From positions 1 to 64,000 of the forward strand of contig JAJRSA010000037.1 in assembly GCA_024279035.1 (NCBI GenBank): DNA of 64,000 nt. The letters are read 5' to 3'. The translations under genes and the position numbers were made by a program. The stretch is from Alphaproteobacteria bacterium (GTDB lineage Bacteria > Pseudomonadota > Alphaproteobacteria > Micavibrionales > Micavibrionaceae). Numbering within the stretch: the stretch's first letter is position 1; every line of letters begins with the position of its first letter. Shown in pieces: positions 43,165 to 52,273 of the stretch. Under the pieces are notes generated by a model. It ran no database searches. It saw only the letters and a program-made list of their open reading frames with translations, and had not been told where the DNA came from.

Positions 43165-44148
43165 ATGGCGATTGTCTCTGTGAGAGATCAAACCTTAAAG
43201 CAAGCGGCTCAGATCATAAAAGAAGGGGGGCTTGTCGCTATGCCGACGGAAACGGTCTATGGGCTGGCGTGTAATGCCCTCAATGAAGCGGCCGTTCAAA
43301 ATGTGTTTTTAGTTAAAGGGCGTCCTGCGATTAACCCTGTCATTATTCATGTCTCAGCTTTGGTTGATGTGCATAAAATAGCGCATGTCACGCCTTTAGC
43401 ACAAAAAATTGCCGCTCATTTTTGGCCTGGGGCGTTGACAATGGTTCTTCCAAGGAGAGATAATTCAGGACTCTCCGCGCTCTGTACAGCAGGGCTTGAG
43501 ACGGTGGCTGTGCGTTTCCCCTCCAATACAATAGCGCGCAAACTTATTCAGATGTCCGGTGTTCCTCTGGCAGCGCCAAGCGCTAATATTTCAGGGACAA
43601 TCAGTCCTACCTCTCCGCGTCATGTGTTTGACAGTTTGGGGGATAAAGTAGATATGATTTTAGCAGGTGGCGCGTGTGAGACAGGTCTGGAATCTACAGT
43701 TGTAGACGTGACAGGAGATATTCCTATTATTTTGCGTTATGGCGTGGTCACTCAAGAGCATTTAGAACACGTTCTGGGAGGAGAAGTGCAAGATGGTGTG
43801 GCACAGACAACACATATTACCTCTCCAGGGCAATTATTAAAGCATTATGCCCCCACTATTCCTTTGCGGAGGAATGCCGTAGATGTTGCCCCTGATGAAG
43901 CCCTTTTGGCGTTTGGAAGCATAAAATTTATGGGGATCATAACAGGGGGCGCAGTCTCTGATCTCCCCGCAGATCAAATTAGAAATTTAAGCGAAAGCGG
44001 AGATCTTGAAGAGGCTGCCAAAAATCTCTTCTCTTACATGCGTGATCTGGATACATCCAAATTTAAATCTATTGCTGTGATGAATATCCCCAATGAGGGG
44101 GTAGGCGTTGCTCTCAATGATCGTTTGTTAAGGGCGTCGCAGAAATAA
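43165..44148 (+). CDS. tsaC: Threonylcarbamoyl-AMP synthase, TsaC/Sua5 with Sua5 domain
   Basis: The product has 327 residues from the ATG at 43165, preceded by GCAGGG; an earlier frame-opening ATG lies inside anmK. The YrdC domain (about 1-200) has GGLVAMPTETVYGLACNA, KGRPAINPVIIH, FWPGALTMVL and APSANISGTISPTSPRHV. The Sua5 domain follows after ILRYGVVT, with PGQLLKHYAPTIP. It makes threonylcarbamoyl-AMP for t6A37 in ANN-decoding tRNAs. Confidence 0.94.
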   Translation: MAIVSVRDQTLKQAAQIIKEGGLVAMPTETVYGLACNALNEAAVQNVFLVKGRPAINPVIIHVSALVDVHKIAHVTPLAQKIAAHFWPGALTMVLPRRDNSGLSALCTAGLETVAVRFPSNTIARKLIQMSGVPLAAPSANISGTISPTSPRHVFDSLGDKVDMILAGGACETGLESTVVDVTGDIPIILRYGVVTQEHLEHVLGGEVQDGVAQTTHITSPGQLLKHYAPTIPLRRNAVDVAPDEALLAFGSIKFMGIITGGAVSDLPADQIRNLSESGDLEEAAKNLFSYMRDLDTSKFKSIAVMNIPNEGVGVALNDRLLRASQK

Positions 44149-44748
44149 TTATTCTAGATTCTTTTCTTCTCTTTTTGCCTTCATGCATTTAATAATTTTA
44201 GGCATCAGGAAATAGATGGCGATGATAACACCAAGATAGACACCAACCATATAATAAGCGGGGATGTGCGTAATAGCTTCCCCGATTTGGTAGACAAGCC
44301 AAAAGAGGAGGGTTGTCCAAATACCAATAGCAATAACAATAATCCCCATGTACAGAGGGAACGACATACGTAAAAAACCTGCCATGATATAGGTTGGAAA
44401 GCGTAATCCTGGGAGAAAGCGCGCCGTTACCACGGCAATTGCCATATGGCGGTCAATAATCTCTGTATCTGGAATCAGGTTGCGTTTTTTAAGAAAATCT
44501 TTTATGCGAGGGTGATTACGGGCCAAATTTCCAATCATATAAATGACGGTATCGCCGATAATAATGCCTCCGATAATAGCGCCAAAGGCAAGCCAGACAG
44601 GCATAACAGCTTGTGAGGCTAAAAAAGCGCCTGCCGTTGTCGCGGCATCTTCCAATATGAATGTCGCAATAATAAGGCCAACAGCTAAAAGCATGGGGTT
44701 TGCCATGAAATACTGTAAAAAGCTATCGACATTAAACGTGGGAATCAT
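44149..44748 (-). CDS. DedA-family membrane protein
   Basis: The product has 199 residues with four to five hydrophobic segments. The DedA/VTT pattern is FILEDAATTAGAFLAS (acidic residue in the first re-entrant segment), GGIIIGDTVIYMIGNLAR and TARFLPGLRFPTYIMAG (the conserved arginine motif). Members are likely lipid scramblases or transporters linked to undecaprenyl-phosphate recycling. The stop codon abuts that of tsaC, convergent with no gap. Confidence 0.88.
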   Translation of the reverse strand: MIPTFNVDSFLQYFMANPMLLAVGLIIATFILEDAATTAGAFLASQAVMPVWLAFGAIIGGIIIGDTVIYMIGNLARNHPRIKDFLKKRNLIPDTEIIDRHMAIAVVTARFLPGLRFPTYIMAGFLRMSFPLYMGIIVIAIGIWTTLLFWLVYQIGEAITHIPAYYMVGVYLGVIIAIYFLMPKIIKCMKAKREEKNLE

Positions 44749-45022
44749 ATGTGGGAGACTTCCTTTGTATATATTATAGGTTTAACTATCACAGACTCGT
44801 ATGAAAAATAGGAAACCTGCGTGGCGTCTGAACGTACACTTTTTATGATATCATGAAAAGTATTATAGACGCTATATTGAGAACTCTTAGTTTAATGAGG
44901 GATATGTGAAAGGCCAATAAAAAACAATTTTCGAGAAATTCCTTAAAACAATGAATGCATTGATATAATTGTATTTTTAATGATTTTTTGTAAAATTAAT
45001 TTTAAATCTGTATATTAAGATC
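44749..45022. other. AT-rich gap, no gene seen
   Basis: About 270 bases with long A and T runs, upstream of two divergent genes (dedA and the lysozyme-like gene). I see no repeat copy, RNA gene or convincing promoter. Confidence 0.4.
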
Positions 45023-46054
45023 ATGACGATAAATAAGAATAGCACATCTAAAAAATCTAAGAAGGGGCAAGGTGACACCTCTTGGATGCTTATGGGACTT
45101 CTTTCTGGAAATGACCCTGTGTCTGATATCTTTGCTGATACGGCTCTTCCAACTATTGATGCACAAGAATGGGAGTTTACGAAGCAAGGGTTAATAGAAC
45201 GTGGTGCTCCAACCATTACGGATGCCCAAGGCAATGTTCAGTTAGATTTTGAGGCGGATTGGTCTGGAGTTTATGGAAGTTATGGGGGTGGTTCAGTTGG
45301 ATCAACGCCGTATAATTTTTCTGGGGCTTTGTCCGGGGAGTGGAGTTATTCATCTGGAAATATGGCTCCCATTACCTCTGTAGGAGGAGGAGTAAATACA
45401 CTTTTGAATTTTGTAGCAGGTGTTGAAACAAGAGGTGTAAAATCTACCTTTGATGCTGTTTATACAGGAGCACAGGATCATTTTAAAAAGACATTTGGGG
45501 CTCGTTTGCCGACGGATTTAACAATTGGCGAAATTAAAAAATGGCAAAAAGACGTTATCAATGAAACACATTCAGTCTCATCTGCGATTGGAGGATTACA
45601 GCAAGTTGGACCCTCTCTTCTTGAAAAAGCCAATAGACTAGGACTTTCTGATGACACGGTTTTTTCTGAAAATGTTCAGAAAAATATGGGGCTTGCCTTT
45701 CTCGAAGAAGATGGTTTGTCAGACTATTTAAATGGAGATATATCTCTTGGTCAATTCCAATATAATTTGGCGGGAACATGGGCGTCTCTGCCAAAAGACA
45801 TGTCAGGTGCAGGACGTTATGATGGGTATGCTGGGAATAAAGCGTATGGTAAAAGCCAAGACCTTCGTCAAATCCTCGTAGGCATGAAACAAGCCCATGA
45901 TGTACAACAGGTCGCGAGTGTAGATGCAGACAGAGAATCTTCATTTGCAGAGGCTGGTGTTACAAGCGGTGATGTGAGTGCAGCACAGCAGTTAGCGCAG
46001 GTAAATAACACACAAGCTCTCTCTCTTCCTATGCCTGAAAATAACCTTAATTAA
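45023..46054 (+). CDS. Lambda-endolysin-like (GH104-type) muramidase domain protein
   Basis: The product has 343 residues. A basic, polar N-terminus without signal peptide leads to a Gly/Ser-rich stretch. From about residue 125 the pattern follows phage lambda lysozyme and its bacterial relatives: LLNFVAGVETRG (likely catalytic Glu), LTIGEIKKWQ, SAIGGLQQVGPSLLEKA, LGLSDDTVF, ISLGQFQYNLAGTWASLP and YDGYAGNKAY. These enzymes cleave the glycan strand of peptidoglycan, making 1,6-anhydro ends in the lambda enzyme. The gene is 1.7 kb before the flagellar operon, so export through the flagellar system is conceivable. Whether it is active is not shown. Confidence 0.75.
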   Translation: MTINKNSTSKKSKKGQGDTSWMLMGLLSGNDPVSDIFADTALPTIDAQEWEFTKQGLIERGAPTITDAQGNVQLDFEADWSGVYGSYGGGSVGSTPYNFSGALSGEWSYSSGNMAPITSVGGGVNTLLNFVAGVETRGVKSTFDAVYTGAQDHFKKTFGARLPTDLTIGEIKKWQKDVINETHSVSSAIGGLQQVGPSLLEKANRLGLSDDTVFSENVQKNMGLAFLEEDGLSDYLNGDISLGQFQYNLAGTWASLPKDMSGAGRYDGYAGNKAYGKSQDLRQILVGMKQAHDVQQVASVDADRESSFAEAGVTSGDVSAAQQLAQVNNTQALSLPMPENNLN

Positions 46055-46135
46055 CCATAGAAAATAAATTGTAACTCTCTTTCTTTTCTTCTACGAATAA
46101 GGATATATTGAACCTTAACTCTAGGAGAAAACAAT

Positions 46136-47650
46136 ATGGTGATGCTTCCGAATTGGGTTGTGATTGGACTTGAATTACTGACGACTCTTTTTATCTTTGC
46201 GATGGGGCTCGTGACTCTCATTGCTGTCATTCTCTTTTTTATTGATATTTTTCAAACCAAAGACGCGGTGAGACGGAATTACCCTGTGATTGGGCGCTTT
46301 CGAGGGCTCTTTAGTATTTTGGGAGAGTTCTTTCGTCAGTATTTTTTTGCGATGGATCGGGAAGAAATGCCCTTTAACCGTGCAGAGCGAGAATGGATAG
46401 GGCGTGCCTCTAAAGGAGAGGGGAACACAATTGCATTTGGGTCAACCAAAAACCTGTCTCCTCCGGGAACAGCTATTTTTGTAAATTGTCCTTTTCCGAC
46501 ATTGGAAGAAGATGCGGTGAAGATGATGGCGGTAGAAATCGGCCCTTATTGTAAAAAACCTTATAAAGCGCCCTCCTTTTTTAATGTTTCGGGGATGAGT
46601 TATGGGGCTTTGTCCGCGCCTGCGGTGCGTGCTCTCTCTCATGGAGCAAAGATGGCAGGCTGTTGGATGAATACAGGAGAGGGAGGTTTATCGCCTCATC
46701 ATTTAGAAGGAGGCGCAGATATTGTCTTTCAGATTGGAACGGCTAAATATGGTGTCAGGGATGCGCACGGCAATTTGTCCGATGAAAAACTCAAAGAAGT
46801 GGCCTCTCATGACCAAGTGAAAATGTTTGAGCTTAAAATGAGTCAAGGCGCAAAGCCTGGGAAAGGAGGGATACTTCCTGCGGTGAAAGTCACAAAGGAA
46901 ATTGCGTCTATTCGAGGAATTCCTGAGGGAGAAAGCTCACTCTCGCCCAATCGTCATCCAGAGATCAATAATGCAACAGAAATGCTGGATATGATTGCTC
47001 ATATTCGAGAGGTCACAGGCAAACCGACAGGGCTTAAAGCTGTGATTGGCTGTTTTAAATGGATAGAGGAACTGTGTGAAGATATCCATCAACGAGGTAT
47101 TGAACACGCGCCTGATTTTATCACAATTGATAGTGGAGATGGTGGAACAGGGGCCGCTCCGATGCCTCTTATGGATAATGTAGGCTTAACGATTGGAGAG
47201 TCCTTGCCTCTTGTGAGTGATATTCTAACCAAACATGGATTAAAAGACCGTATTCGTATTATTGCGTCTGGAAAATTAGTTACACCGTCGGAATTGGCGT
47301 GGGCACTGGCCACGGGCGCAGATTTTGTCTGTTCTGCCCGAGGCTTTATGTTTGCGCTGGGCTGTATTCAGTCTCTTAAATGTAATAAGAACACCTGTCC
47401 GACAGGGATCACCACCCATAATCCACGCTTGCAACGTGGATTAGACCCAGAAGACAAAGCCGTGAAAGTTGCCAATTACTGCAAAAATATGATACATGAA
47501 GTTGAGATTATATCTCATTCCTGTGGCGTTAAGCGTCCTCGCTTGATGAAACGGAAACATATGCGTATCGTGCAGGATAACGGAAAATCTGTTCCCATGG
47601 ATGAGTTGTTTCCATATCCTGAGACGTTACTTAGGGAACGTGTGGCTTAA
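46136..47650 (+). CDS. FMN-binding glutamate synthase-like membrane protein
   Basis: The product has 504 residues. Two hydrophobic segments occupy residues 5-55, then the glutamate synthase central/FMN domain: FNVSGMSYGALSAPAVRALS, MNTGEGGLSPHHLEGGADIVFQIGTAKYG, MSQGAKPGKGGILPAVKV, TIDSGDGGTGAAPMPLMDN and the Fe-S cysteine cluster region CIQSLKCNKNTCPTGI. It lacks the amidotransferase and the C-terminal GXGXG domain of GltB. Such short proteins are widespread, and their exact reaction is not established. SD is AGGAGA. Confidence 0.87.
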   Translation: MVMLPNWVVIGLELLTTLFIFAMGLVTLIAVILFFIDIFQTKDAVRRNYPVIGRFRGLFSILGEFFRQYFFAMDREEMPFNRAEREWIGRASKGEGNTIAFGSTKNLSPPGTAIFVNCPFPTLEEDAVKMMAVEIGPYCKKPYKAPSFFNVSGMSYGALSAPAVRALSHGAKMAGCWMNTGEGGLSPHHLEGGADIVFQIGTAKYGVRDAHGNLSDEKLKEVASHDQVKMFELKMSQGAKPGKGGILPAVKVTKEIASIRGIPEGESSLSPNRHPEINNATEMLDMIAHIREVTGKPTGLKAVIGCFKWIEELCEDIHQRGIEHAPDFITIDSGDGGTGAAPMPLMDNVGLTIGESLPLVSDILTKHGLKDRIRIIASGKLVTPSELAWALATGADFVCSARGFMFALGCIQSLKCNKNTCPTGITTHNPRLQRGLDPEDKAVKVANYCKNMIHEVEIISHSCGVKRPRLMKRKHMRIVQDNGKSVPMDELFPYPETLLRERVA

Positions 47651-47737
47651 GAAATTTTTTAAAAAACCGCCCAATTTTATAGCCTTGCCCCGTGAATACT
47701 CTTGAAGACCAAAAAAATCTTAAGGAGTACAAGGACG

Positions 47738-48490
47738 ATGACGACGATATCACAACTCTCAAATAACCCAAATCTCTTTGCAGAGACAGGGCAACGCGTG
47801 ATTACATCGAATAATGTTGATATTAATGGAGATGTAGCGAAAACAGAGAAAGAGGAAGGAGAAGAGCTTCAGCAGCAGTTCTTACAAATTCTTTTGACTC
47901 AGCTTCAAAATCAAAATCCGCTCGATCCTGTGGATACAACAGAATATACAAACCAGTTGGTTCAATATTCCTCTTTGGAACAACAAATTGATACAAACCT
48001 ACGTTTAACTAACATTTTAAATACATTGCAGGTGAGTAGTTCCTTTAGTGCCTTTTCCTATATTGGAAATGATGTTGAAATTGCAACAAATCAGACGTCT
48101 GTTCAAAATGGTGAGGCAGATTGGAATTATTCTCTAAAAGGGAATGCAAACAGCGTGGAAGCTAAGATTTTTAATCAGAATGGGACGTTGGTCTATAAAG
48201 AAGATCTTGGCGGGCAGGCAAGTGGAAGCTATGGCTTTAGCTTTTCTCCTGATGAAGCCCTTGTCCCTGTGGCAGAAGGAGATGTACTGACATTCTCCGT
48301 TACCCCTAAAACAATTGAAGGTATCGATATTGAAACAGACATTGTCACCAACGTGACTGTGAGTTCTGTAGAAACAGGTGCGTCAGGCGATATTATCCTT
48401 CGCGCAGGTGGTCTGTTTTTCGGTGTGAATGACATCTTAAAAATTTCACAATCAAGCGCTGACACAAATAGTCCAGACAACGCCACATAA
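47738..48490 (+). CDS. flgD: Flagellar hook assembly protein FlgD
   Basis: The product has 250 residues from the ATG at 47738, with AAGGAG upstream; an earlier non-ATG start is not supported. The core FlgD motif is LQQQFLQILLTQLQNQNPLDPVDTTEYTNQLVQYSSLEQQ (about 45-85), followed by the tudor/Ig-like hook-cap region with SGSYGFSFSPDEALV. It forms the hook cap on which FlgE polymerises. It begins the operon flgD-flgE-X-flgN-flgK-flgL. Confidence 0.95.
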   Translation: MTTISQLSNNPNLFAETGQRVITSNNVDINGDVAKTEKEEGEELQQQFLQILLTQLQNQNPLDPVDTTEYTNQLVQYSSLEQQIDTNLRLTNILNTLQVSSSFSAFSYIGNDVEIATNQTSVQNGEADWNYSLKGNANSVEAKIFNQNGTLVYKEDLGGQASGSYGFSFSPDEALVPVAEGDVLTFSVTPKTIEGIDIETDIVTNVTVSSVETGASGDIILRAGGLFFGVNDILKISQSSADTNSPDNAT

Positions 48491-48514
48491 AGAGTTTAAC
48501 AAAAGGAGTTTATT

Positions 48515-49825
48515 ATGAGTATTACAACAGCAATTTCCTCGGCCGTGTCGGGTTTAAGAGCACAGGGAGCGCAACTCGCTGCTGTGGCAGAAAACTTGGC
48601 GAACTCAAGCACGATTGCATTTAAAAATAGAGAGATTGATTTTAACTCTCTGGTTGTCGGAAATACAACGCGGAGTGGGTTTTCTGGAGGAGGGGTGATC
48701 TTTAGAGCCCATCAAGAGCTAGAATCTCAGGGATTGTTAAGAACAACGGATTCAGCAACGGATATCAGTTTGAATGGACGAGGATTCTTTGTAGTGAGTG
48801 ATGACACCAATAATCAACCCTCAGGATTTAATTTCTCACGAAATGGAAATTTCTCAAAAGATCAAGATGGTTTCCTTGTGAATTCTGAAGGCATGTTTCT
48901 CATGGGACAACGAACAGATGATACAGGTGCTATTATTAGCTTGGCCTCGAATGATTTAACGTCTGTTGAGCCTGTGAATGTGGGGGCTGTGGCAGGAACA
49001 GCGCAAGAGACGACTATTGTTCGCTTTGATTTGAATTTACCCGCCGATTCTGCAACGGGATCTACGTTTACAAATGCTTTTCAGATTTTTGATGCACTTG
49101 GGATTGCGCATCAAATTACAACACAGTGGACGAAGAATGGACCTAATGATTGGAGCGCTGTCTTTGGAACACCAGTACAAGTGGATACTGTTCCTCCGGT
49201 TCTCTCCGCTGATTACTTAGTTGGTGGGTTTAATGTTCCAACAGCACAAATTGATATTACCTTTAATGGAGATGGCTCTATTGCAACGTTCAACCCTAAT
49301 CCACCGTCAATTACATTGGATAATTTCGTGGCTGGGGCTCTTTCTCCACAACCCATCACACTTGATCTTGGAACGATAGGGTTAACAGATGGAGTGAGCC
49401 AGTTTGCAGGAACAACCGCAACGCCAGATATTGAAATTTTCTTTATTGATCAGGATGGAGTGCGTTTTGGACAATTGTCTTCTGTTGAAATCAACAATGA
49501 AGGCTTGGTTGAGGCTATTTTTGAAAATGGCGTGGTTCTCCCGATTTATAGAATACCTGTGGCAACGTTTCAAAACCCACGTGGATTAACCCATATTAAT
49601 GGAACAATCTATGATGAAGCGGATGCTGCTGGAATTCTTGTTCTTAAGCGCCCAGGGCAAGGGGACGCAGGAGATATTGTCGCCAACTCCCTTGAGCTGT
49701 CGACTACAGACACGGCGGAAGAGTTCAACAAGATGATCATTTCTCAACAAGCTTATGCGGCCAATGCGCAAGTGATTAGTACGGCTGATGAATTGTTTGA
49801 TGAATTACTCGCCGCGGTGAGATAA
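48515..49825 (+). CDS. flgE: Flagellar hook protein FlgE
   Basis: The product has 436 residues. N-terminal rod/hook motif AISSAVSGLRAQGAQLAAVAENLANSSTIAFK, then SLNGRGFFVVSD in the D1 part. The C-terminal D0 helix ends EEFNKMIISQQAYAANAQVISTADELFDELLAA. The middle holds the variable hook domain. Strong AAGGAG ribosome site. Exported through the flagellar type III apparatus to build the hook. Confidence 0.95.
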   Translation: MSITTAISSAVSGLRAQGAQLAAVAENLANSSTIAFKNREIDFNSLVVGNTTRSGFSGGGVIFRAHQELESQGLLRTTDSATDISLNGRGFFVVSDDTNNQPSGFNFSRNGNFSKDQDGFLVNSEGMFLMGQRTDDTGAIISLASNDLTSVEPVNVGAVAGTAQETTIVRFDLNLPADSATGSTFTNAFQIFDALGIAHQITTQWTKNGPNDWSAVFGTPVQVDTVPPVLSADYLVGGFNVPTAQIDITFNGDGSIATFNPNPPSITLDNFVAGALSPQPITLDLGTIGLTDGVSQFAGTTATPDIEIFFIDQDGVRFGQLSSVEINNEGLVEAIFENGVVLPIYRIPVATFQNPRGLTHINGTIYDEADAAGILVLKRPGQGDAGDIVANSLELSTTDTAEEFNKMIISQQAYAANAQVISTADELFDELLAAVR

Positions 49826-49856
49826 TCGTTAAGAGCGATAGGAAGGAGCGTCTGAG

Positions 49857-50168
49857 ATGGAGCATATAGATTATTTTTTGAACGCGTGGAGAGAGTCTCA
49901 AGATATAGAAGCTTTTCTCCTTCAAAAGATTGAGTTGCCAGACTCTAAAGTCATCCGTGATCATCTCGATACTCTGTCTCCATCAGAGAGAGAGTCTGTT
50001 GAGAAAGAGCTTTCCTCGATAGTCCTTAAATTGGAATCACATGCCGAGGAGATGGCGCAGGGCTTAAAAGAGACGCAAGACCAACTCTCAAACGCCCAGA
50101 ATGCACAAGAAATGTGTGTCTCCTATGAGAAAGCAGAAGATATAAATAAAGGAAAAACGGACAAATGA
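49857..50168 (+). CDS. Unknown small helical protein in flagellar operon
   Basis: The product has 103 residues, almost wholly charged and predicted helical, with a coiled-coil-like part (ERESVEKELSSIVLKLESHAEEMAQGLKETQDQL). It starts MEHIDYFLNAWRESQDIEAF. It has an AAGGAG ribosome site and its end overlaps the next gene by four bases (ATGA), so it is translated within the operon. It may be an export chaperone or regulator by analogy with its neighbours; no family recognised. Confidence 0.7.
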   Translation: MEHIDYFLNAWRESQDIEAFLLQKIELPDSKVIRDHLDTLSPSERESVEKELSSIVLKLESHAEEMAQGLKETQDQLSNAQNAQEMCVSYEKAEDINKGKTDK

Positions 50169-50509
50169 AACACGAGACGCAAAACAGAGTAGAAAGCCTC
50201 CAAAGAAGTACACGAGATCTTCTTGGATTTGTGCGTGTGGAGAATGCTGTTTTGATGGATCAGGGGCACTTAACTTTGCGAGGTCTTTATCTTCAAAAAA
50301 TGATTCTCCTTAAGGATTTAGAAGAAAGAGCCGAAGCTTTATCTCAAGAAAAATCAGATGAAGATATTGCAGAGTGCTTGTTGCTTTTGCGTCAGGTGCA
50401 ACGCGAGCTTAAAATAAATGCGGTGCATCATCTAGAAGCCCTTAAAAAGGGACGACAGGCTCATTATTTTGAGGATGAGTGCGATGAGCAAGAAGGAGGT
50501 TATGTATGA
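50165..50509 (+). CDS. flgN: FlgN-like flagellar export chaperone
   Basis: The product has 114 residues, all-helical in appearance (MKHETQNRVESLQRSTRDLLGFVRVENAVLM). It matches FlgN in size, in its helix-rich charge pattern and in its place just ahead of flgK. FlgN escorts the hook-junction proteins FlgK and FlgL to the export gate. The start and stop codons overlap both neighbours by four bases (ATGA), indicating translational coupling. The assignment leans on context. Confidence 0.6.
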   Translation: MKHETQNRVESLQRSTRDLLGFVRVENAVLMDQGHLTLRGLYLQKMILLKDLEERAEALSQEKSDEDIAECLLLLRQVQRELKINAVHHLEALKKGRQAHYFEDECDEQEGGYV

Positions 50510-52251
50510 CACTTTCTCTCTTAAGCGCGCTTCAGACGTCTTTTCGGGGTCTTGAAGCCACAGAACAACAGATTAAAATCGCTGCGCAGAATATTACGAA
50601 TGCAGACCGCCCAGGCTATACGCGTAAATCCTTTCAACCTGATTATATTACAGGGAATTTTGGAACAATTCCTGTCGGGGGGACAGTTGTTAGTGCGTTG
50701 AACAAATCTCTTCTTGAGGGCGTGATTGATGATAAAACTGTTGTTGGACAAAAAACTGTTGTCGCAGAATATCTTGAAAACTATGTTCGCCGTACGGGGA
50801 ATGTCGTGTCTGATTTTTCTTTAACAAGTACATTGAACGATTTTTTTGCACATTTAGATCTCTTGGCCATTGCGCCTGAAAATCGTGCTCAAAAAGAACA
50901 AATTGTGTCGGATGCAGAAGTTATAACGCTGTATTTAAGAGATTTATCCGACGGCATTCAAAAGCAAAGAACAGAAGTCGAGCAAGAAATTGATAAGACA
51001 ATCGATCGGATTAATCAATCTCTTGCAACGATCAGTAATATCAATGACAAGATTATTCGTACAACAGGCAAAGATGATATCGCCTTGGCAGAGTTTGAGG
51101 ATGTCCGCGCGATAGAGCTTCAAAAACTTGCTGAAGAAATTGATATAACCTATTATTTTGATGAGCGTAATCGTGTGCAGATCTATCATCCCAGTGGACA
51201 GCCTATGTTGTTGCACAGAGATATTCCTCTTACATTTGATCCTGTGGCAACGTTGACGGGAACTGTCACTTACCCAGGAGGGCTGAATCCAATTCTTGCC
51301 AATGGGGTTTCTGATGTGACTCAAAATCTGAGAGGCGGAAAGCTCGCAGGTTTGGTTGAGTTACGAGATGTCTCTCTTGTTGAAGAACAAGAAAAGCTGG
51401 ATGAATTTGCGGTTCAGCTCAGAGATACCATTAATGCTGTTCTTAATACAGGGGCTGCGCGTCCTCCTCGAAATCAATTGGTTGGAGAGCAAGGATTTGC
51501 AGGAGGAGATCCCTTTGCAGGTGTTGGGACTATACGGATTGCTGTCACAGATAATAGTGGCATCGTGCAAAGCTTTACAGATTTGAATATAGGGGGCTTT
51601 GGAACTGTTGGTGCTGTGGTCGGTGCCATAAATGGGTTGGCAGGAATTACAGCCTCTCTCTCTGTGAGTGGAGAGCTTTTGGTGACCTCGACCGATCCCA
51701 CACGAGGCGTGTCTATTAACGAGATGACCAGTAGTGTCGGAGGCAGTAATTTAGGGTTTTCCCATTATTTTGGATTGAATAGCATGTTTACAGGGATTGG
51801 AGCAGAAGATATCACCATTTCTGATTATTTGCTCGCCGACAGTGATTATTTGGCATTGGGACAACTTTCAAATTCTGTCACGCTTGCGGTTGGAGATACG
51901 GGCATTACGCTTGGAGATGTTTCTGTCACTCGCGCGCTATCGACGGCGCTAGATACGACAGTCACCTTTAATGCGGCAGGAGATTTCGCGGCACAAAATG
52001 TGTCTTTGCGTATTTACGCAGAGAGCATTATGGCGCGTGCGGCTCTGAAGGCCTCCATTGCACAAGATGAATTGGATTCTGCCCAAATCATCTTGCAACA
52101 GGAAGAAGATTTTATGAATAACATCACAGGGGTCAATATTGATGAAGAGACTGCCATCTTATTGGAATTAGAGAGCTATTACCAAGCCTCAGCACAAGTT
52201 ATAGCCGTCATTAAAGGATTGTTCGAAGAACTCATGGCGGCTGTCCGATGA
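50506..52251 (+). CDS. flgK: Flagellar hook-filament junction protein FlgK (HAP1)
   Basis: The product has 581 residues. N-terminal D0 helix LQTSFRGLEATEQQIKIAAQNITNADRPGYTRK, then FAHLDLLAIAPENRAQKEQIVSDAE in D1. The C-terminal helix is DEETAILLELESYYQASAQVIAVIKGLFEELMAAVR. It joins hook and filament together with FlgL. The central part (about 280-480) is variable. Confidence 0.94.
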   Translation: MTLSLLSALQTSFRGLEATEQQIKIAAQNITNADRPGYTRKSFQPDYITGNFGTIPVGGTVVSALNKSLLEGVIDDKTVVGQKTVVAEYLENYVRRTGNVVSDFSLTSTLNDFFAHLDLLAIAPENRAQKEQIVSDAEVITLYLRDLSDGIQKQRTEVEQEIDKTIDRINQSLATISNINDKIIRTTGKDDIALAEFEDVRAIELQKLAEEIDITYYFDERNRVQIYHPSGQPMLLHRDIPLTFDPVATLTGTVTYPGGLNPILANGVSDVTQNLRGGKLAGLVELRDVSLVEEQEKLDEFAVQLRDTINAVLNTGAARPPRNQLVGEQGFAGGDPFAGVGTIRIAVTDNSGIVQSFTDLNIGGFGTVGAVVGAINGLAGITASLSVSGELLVTSTDPTRGVSINEMTSSVGGSNLGFSHYFGLNSMFTGIGAEDITISDYLLADSDYLALGQLSNSVTLAVGDTGITLGDVSVTRALSTALDTTVTFNAAGDFAAQNVSLRIYAESIMARAALKASIAQDELDSAQIILQQEEDFMNNITGVNIDEETAILLELESYYQASAQVIAVIKGLFEELMAAVR

Positions 52252-52273
52252 TAAGAAAAGAAAGGAAAAAATT

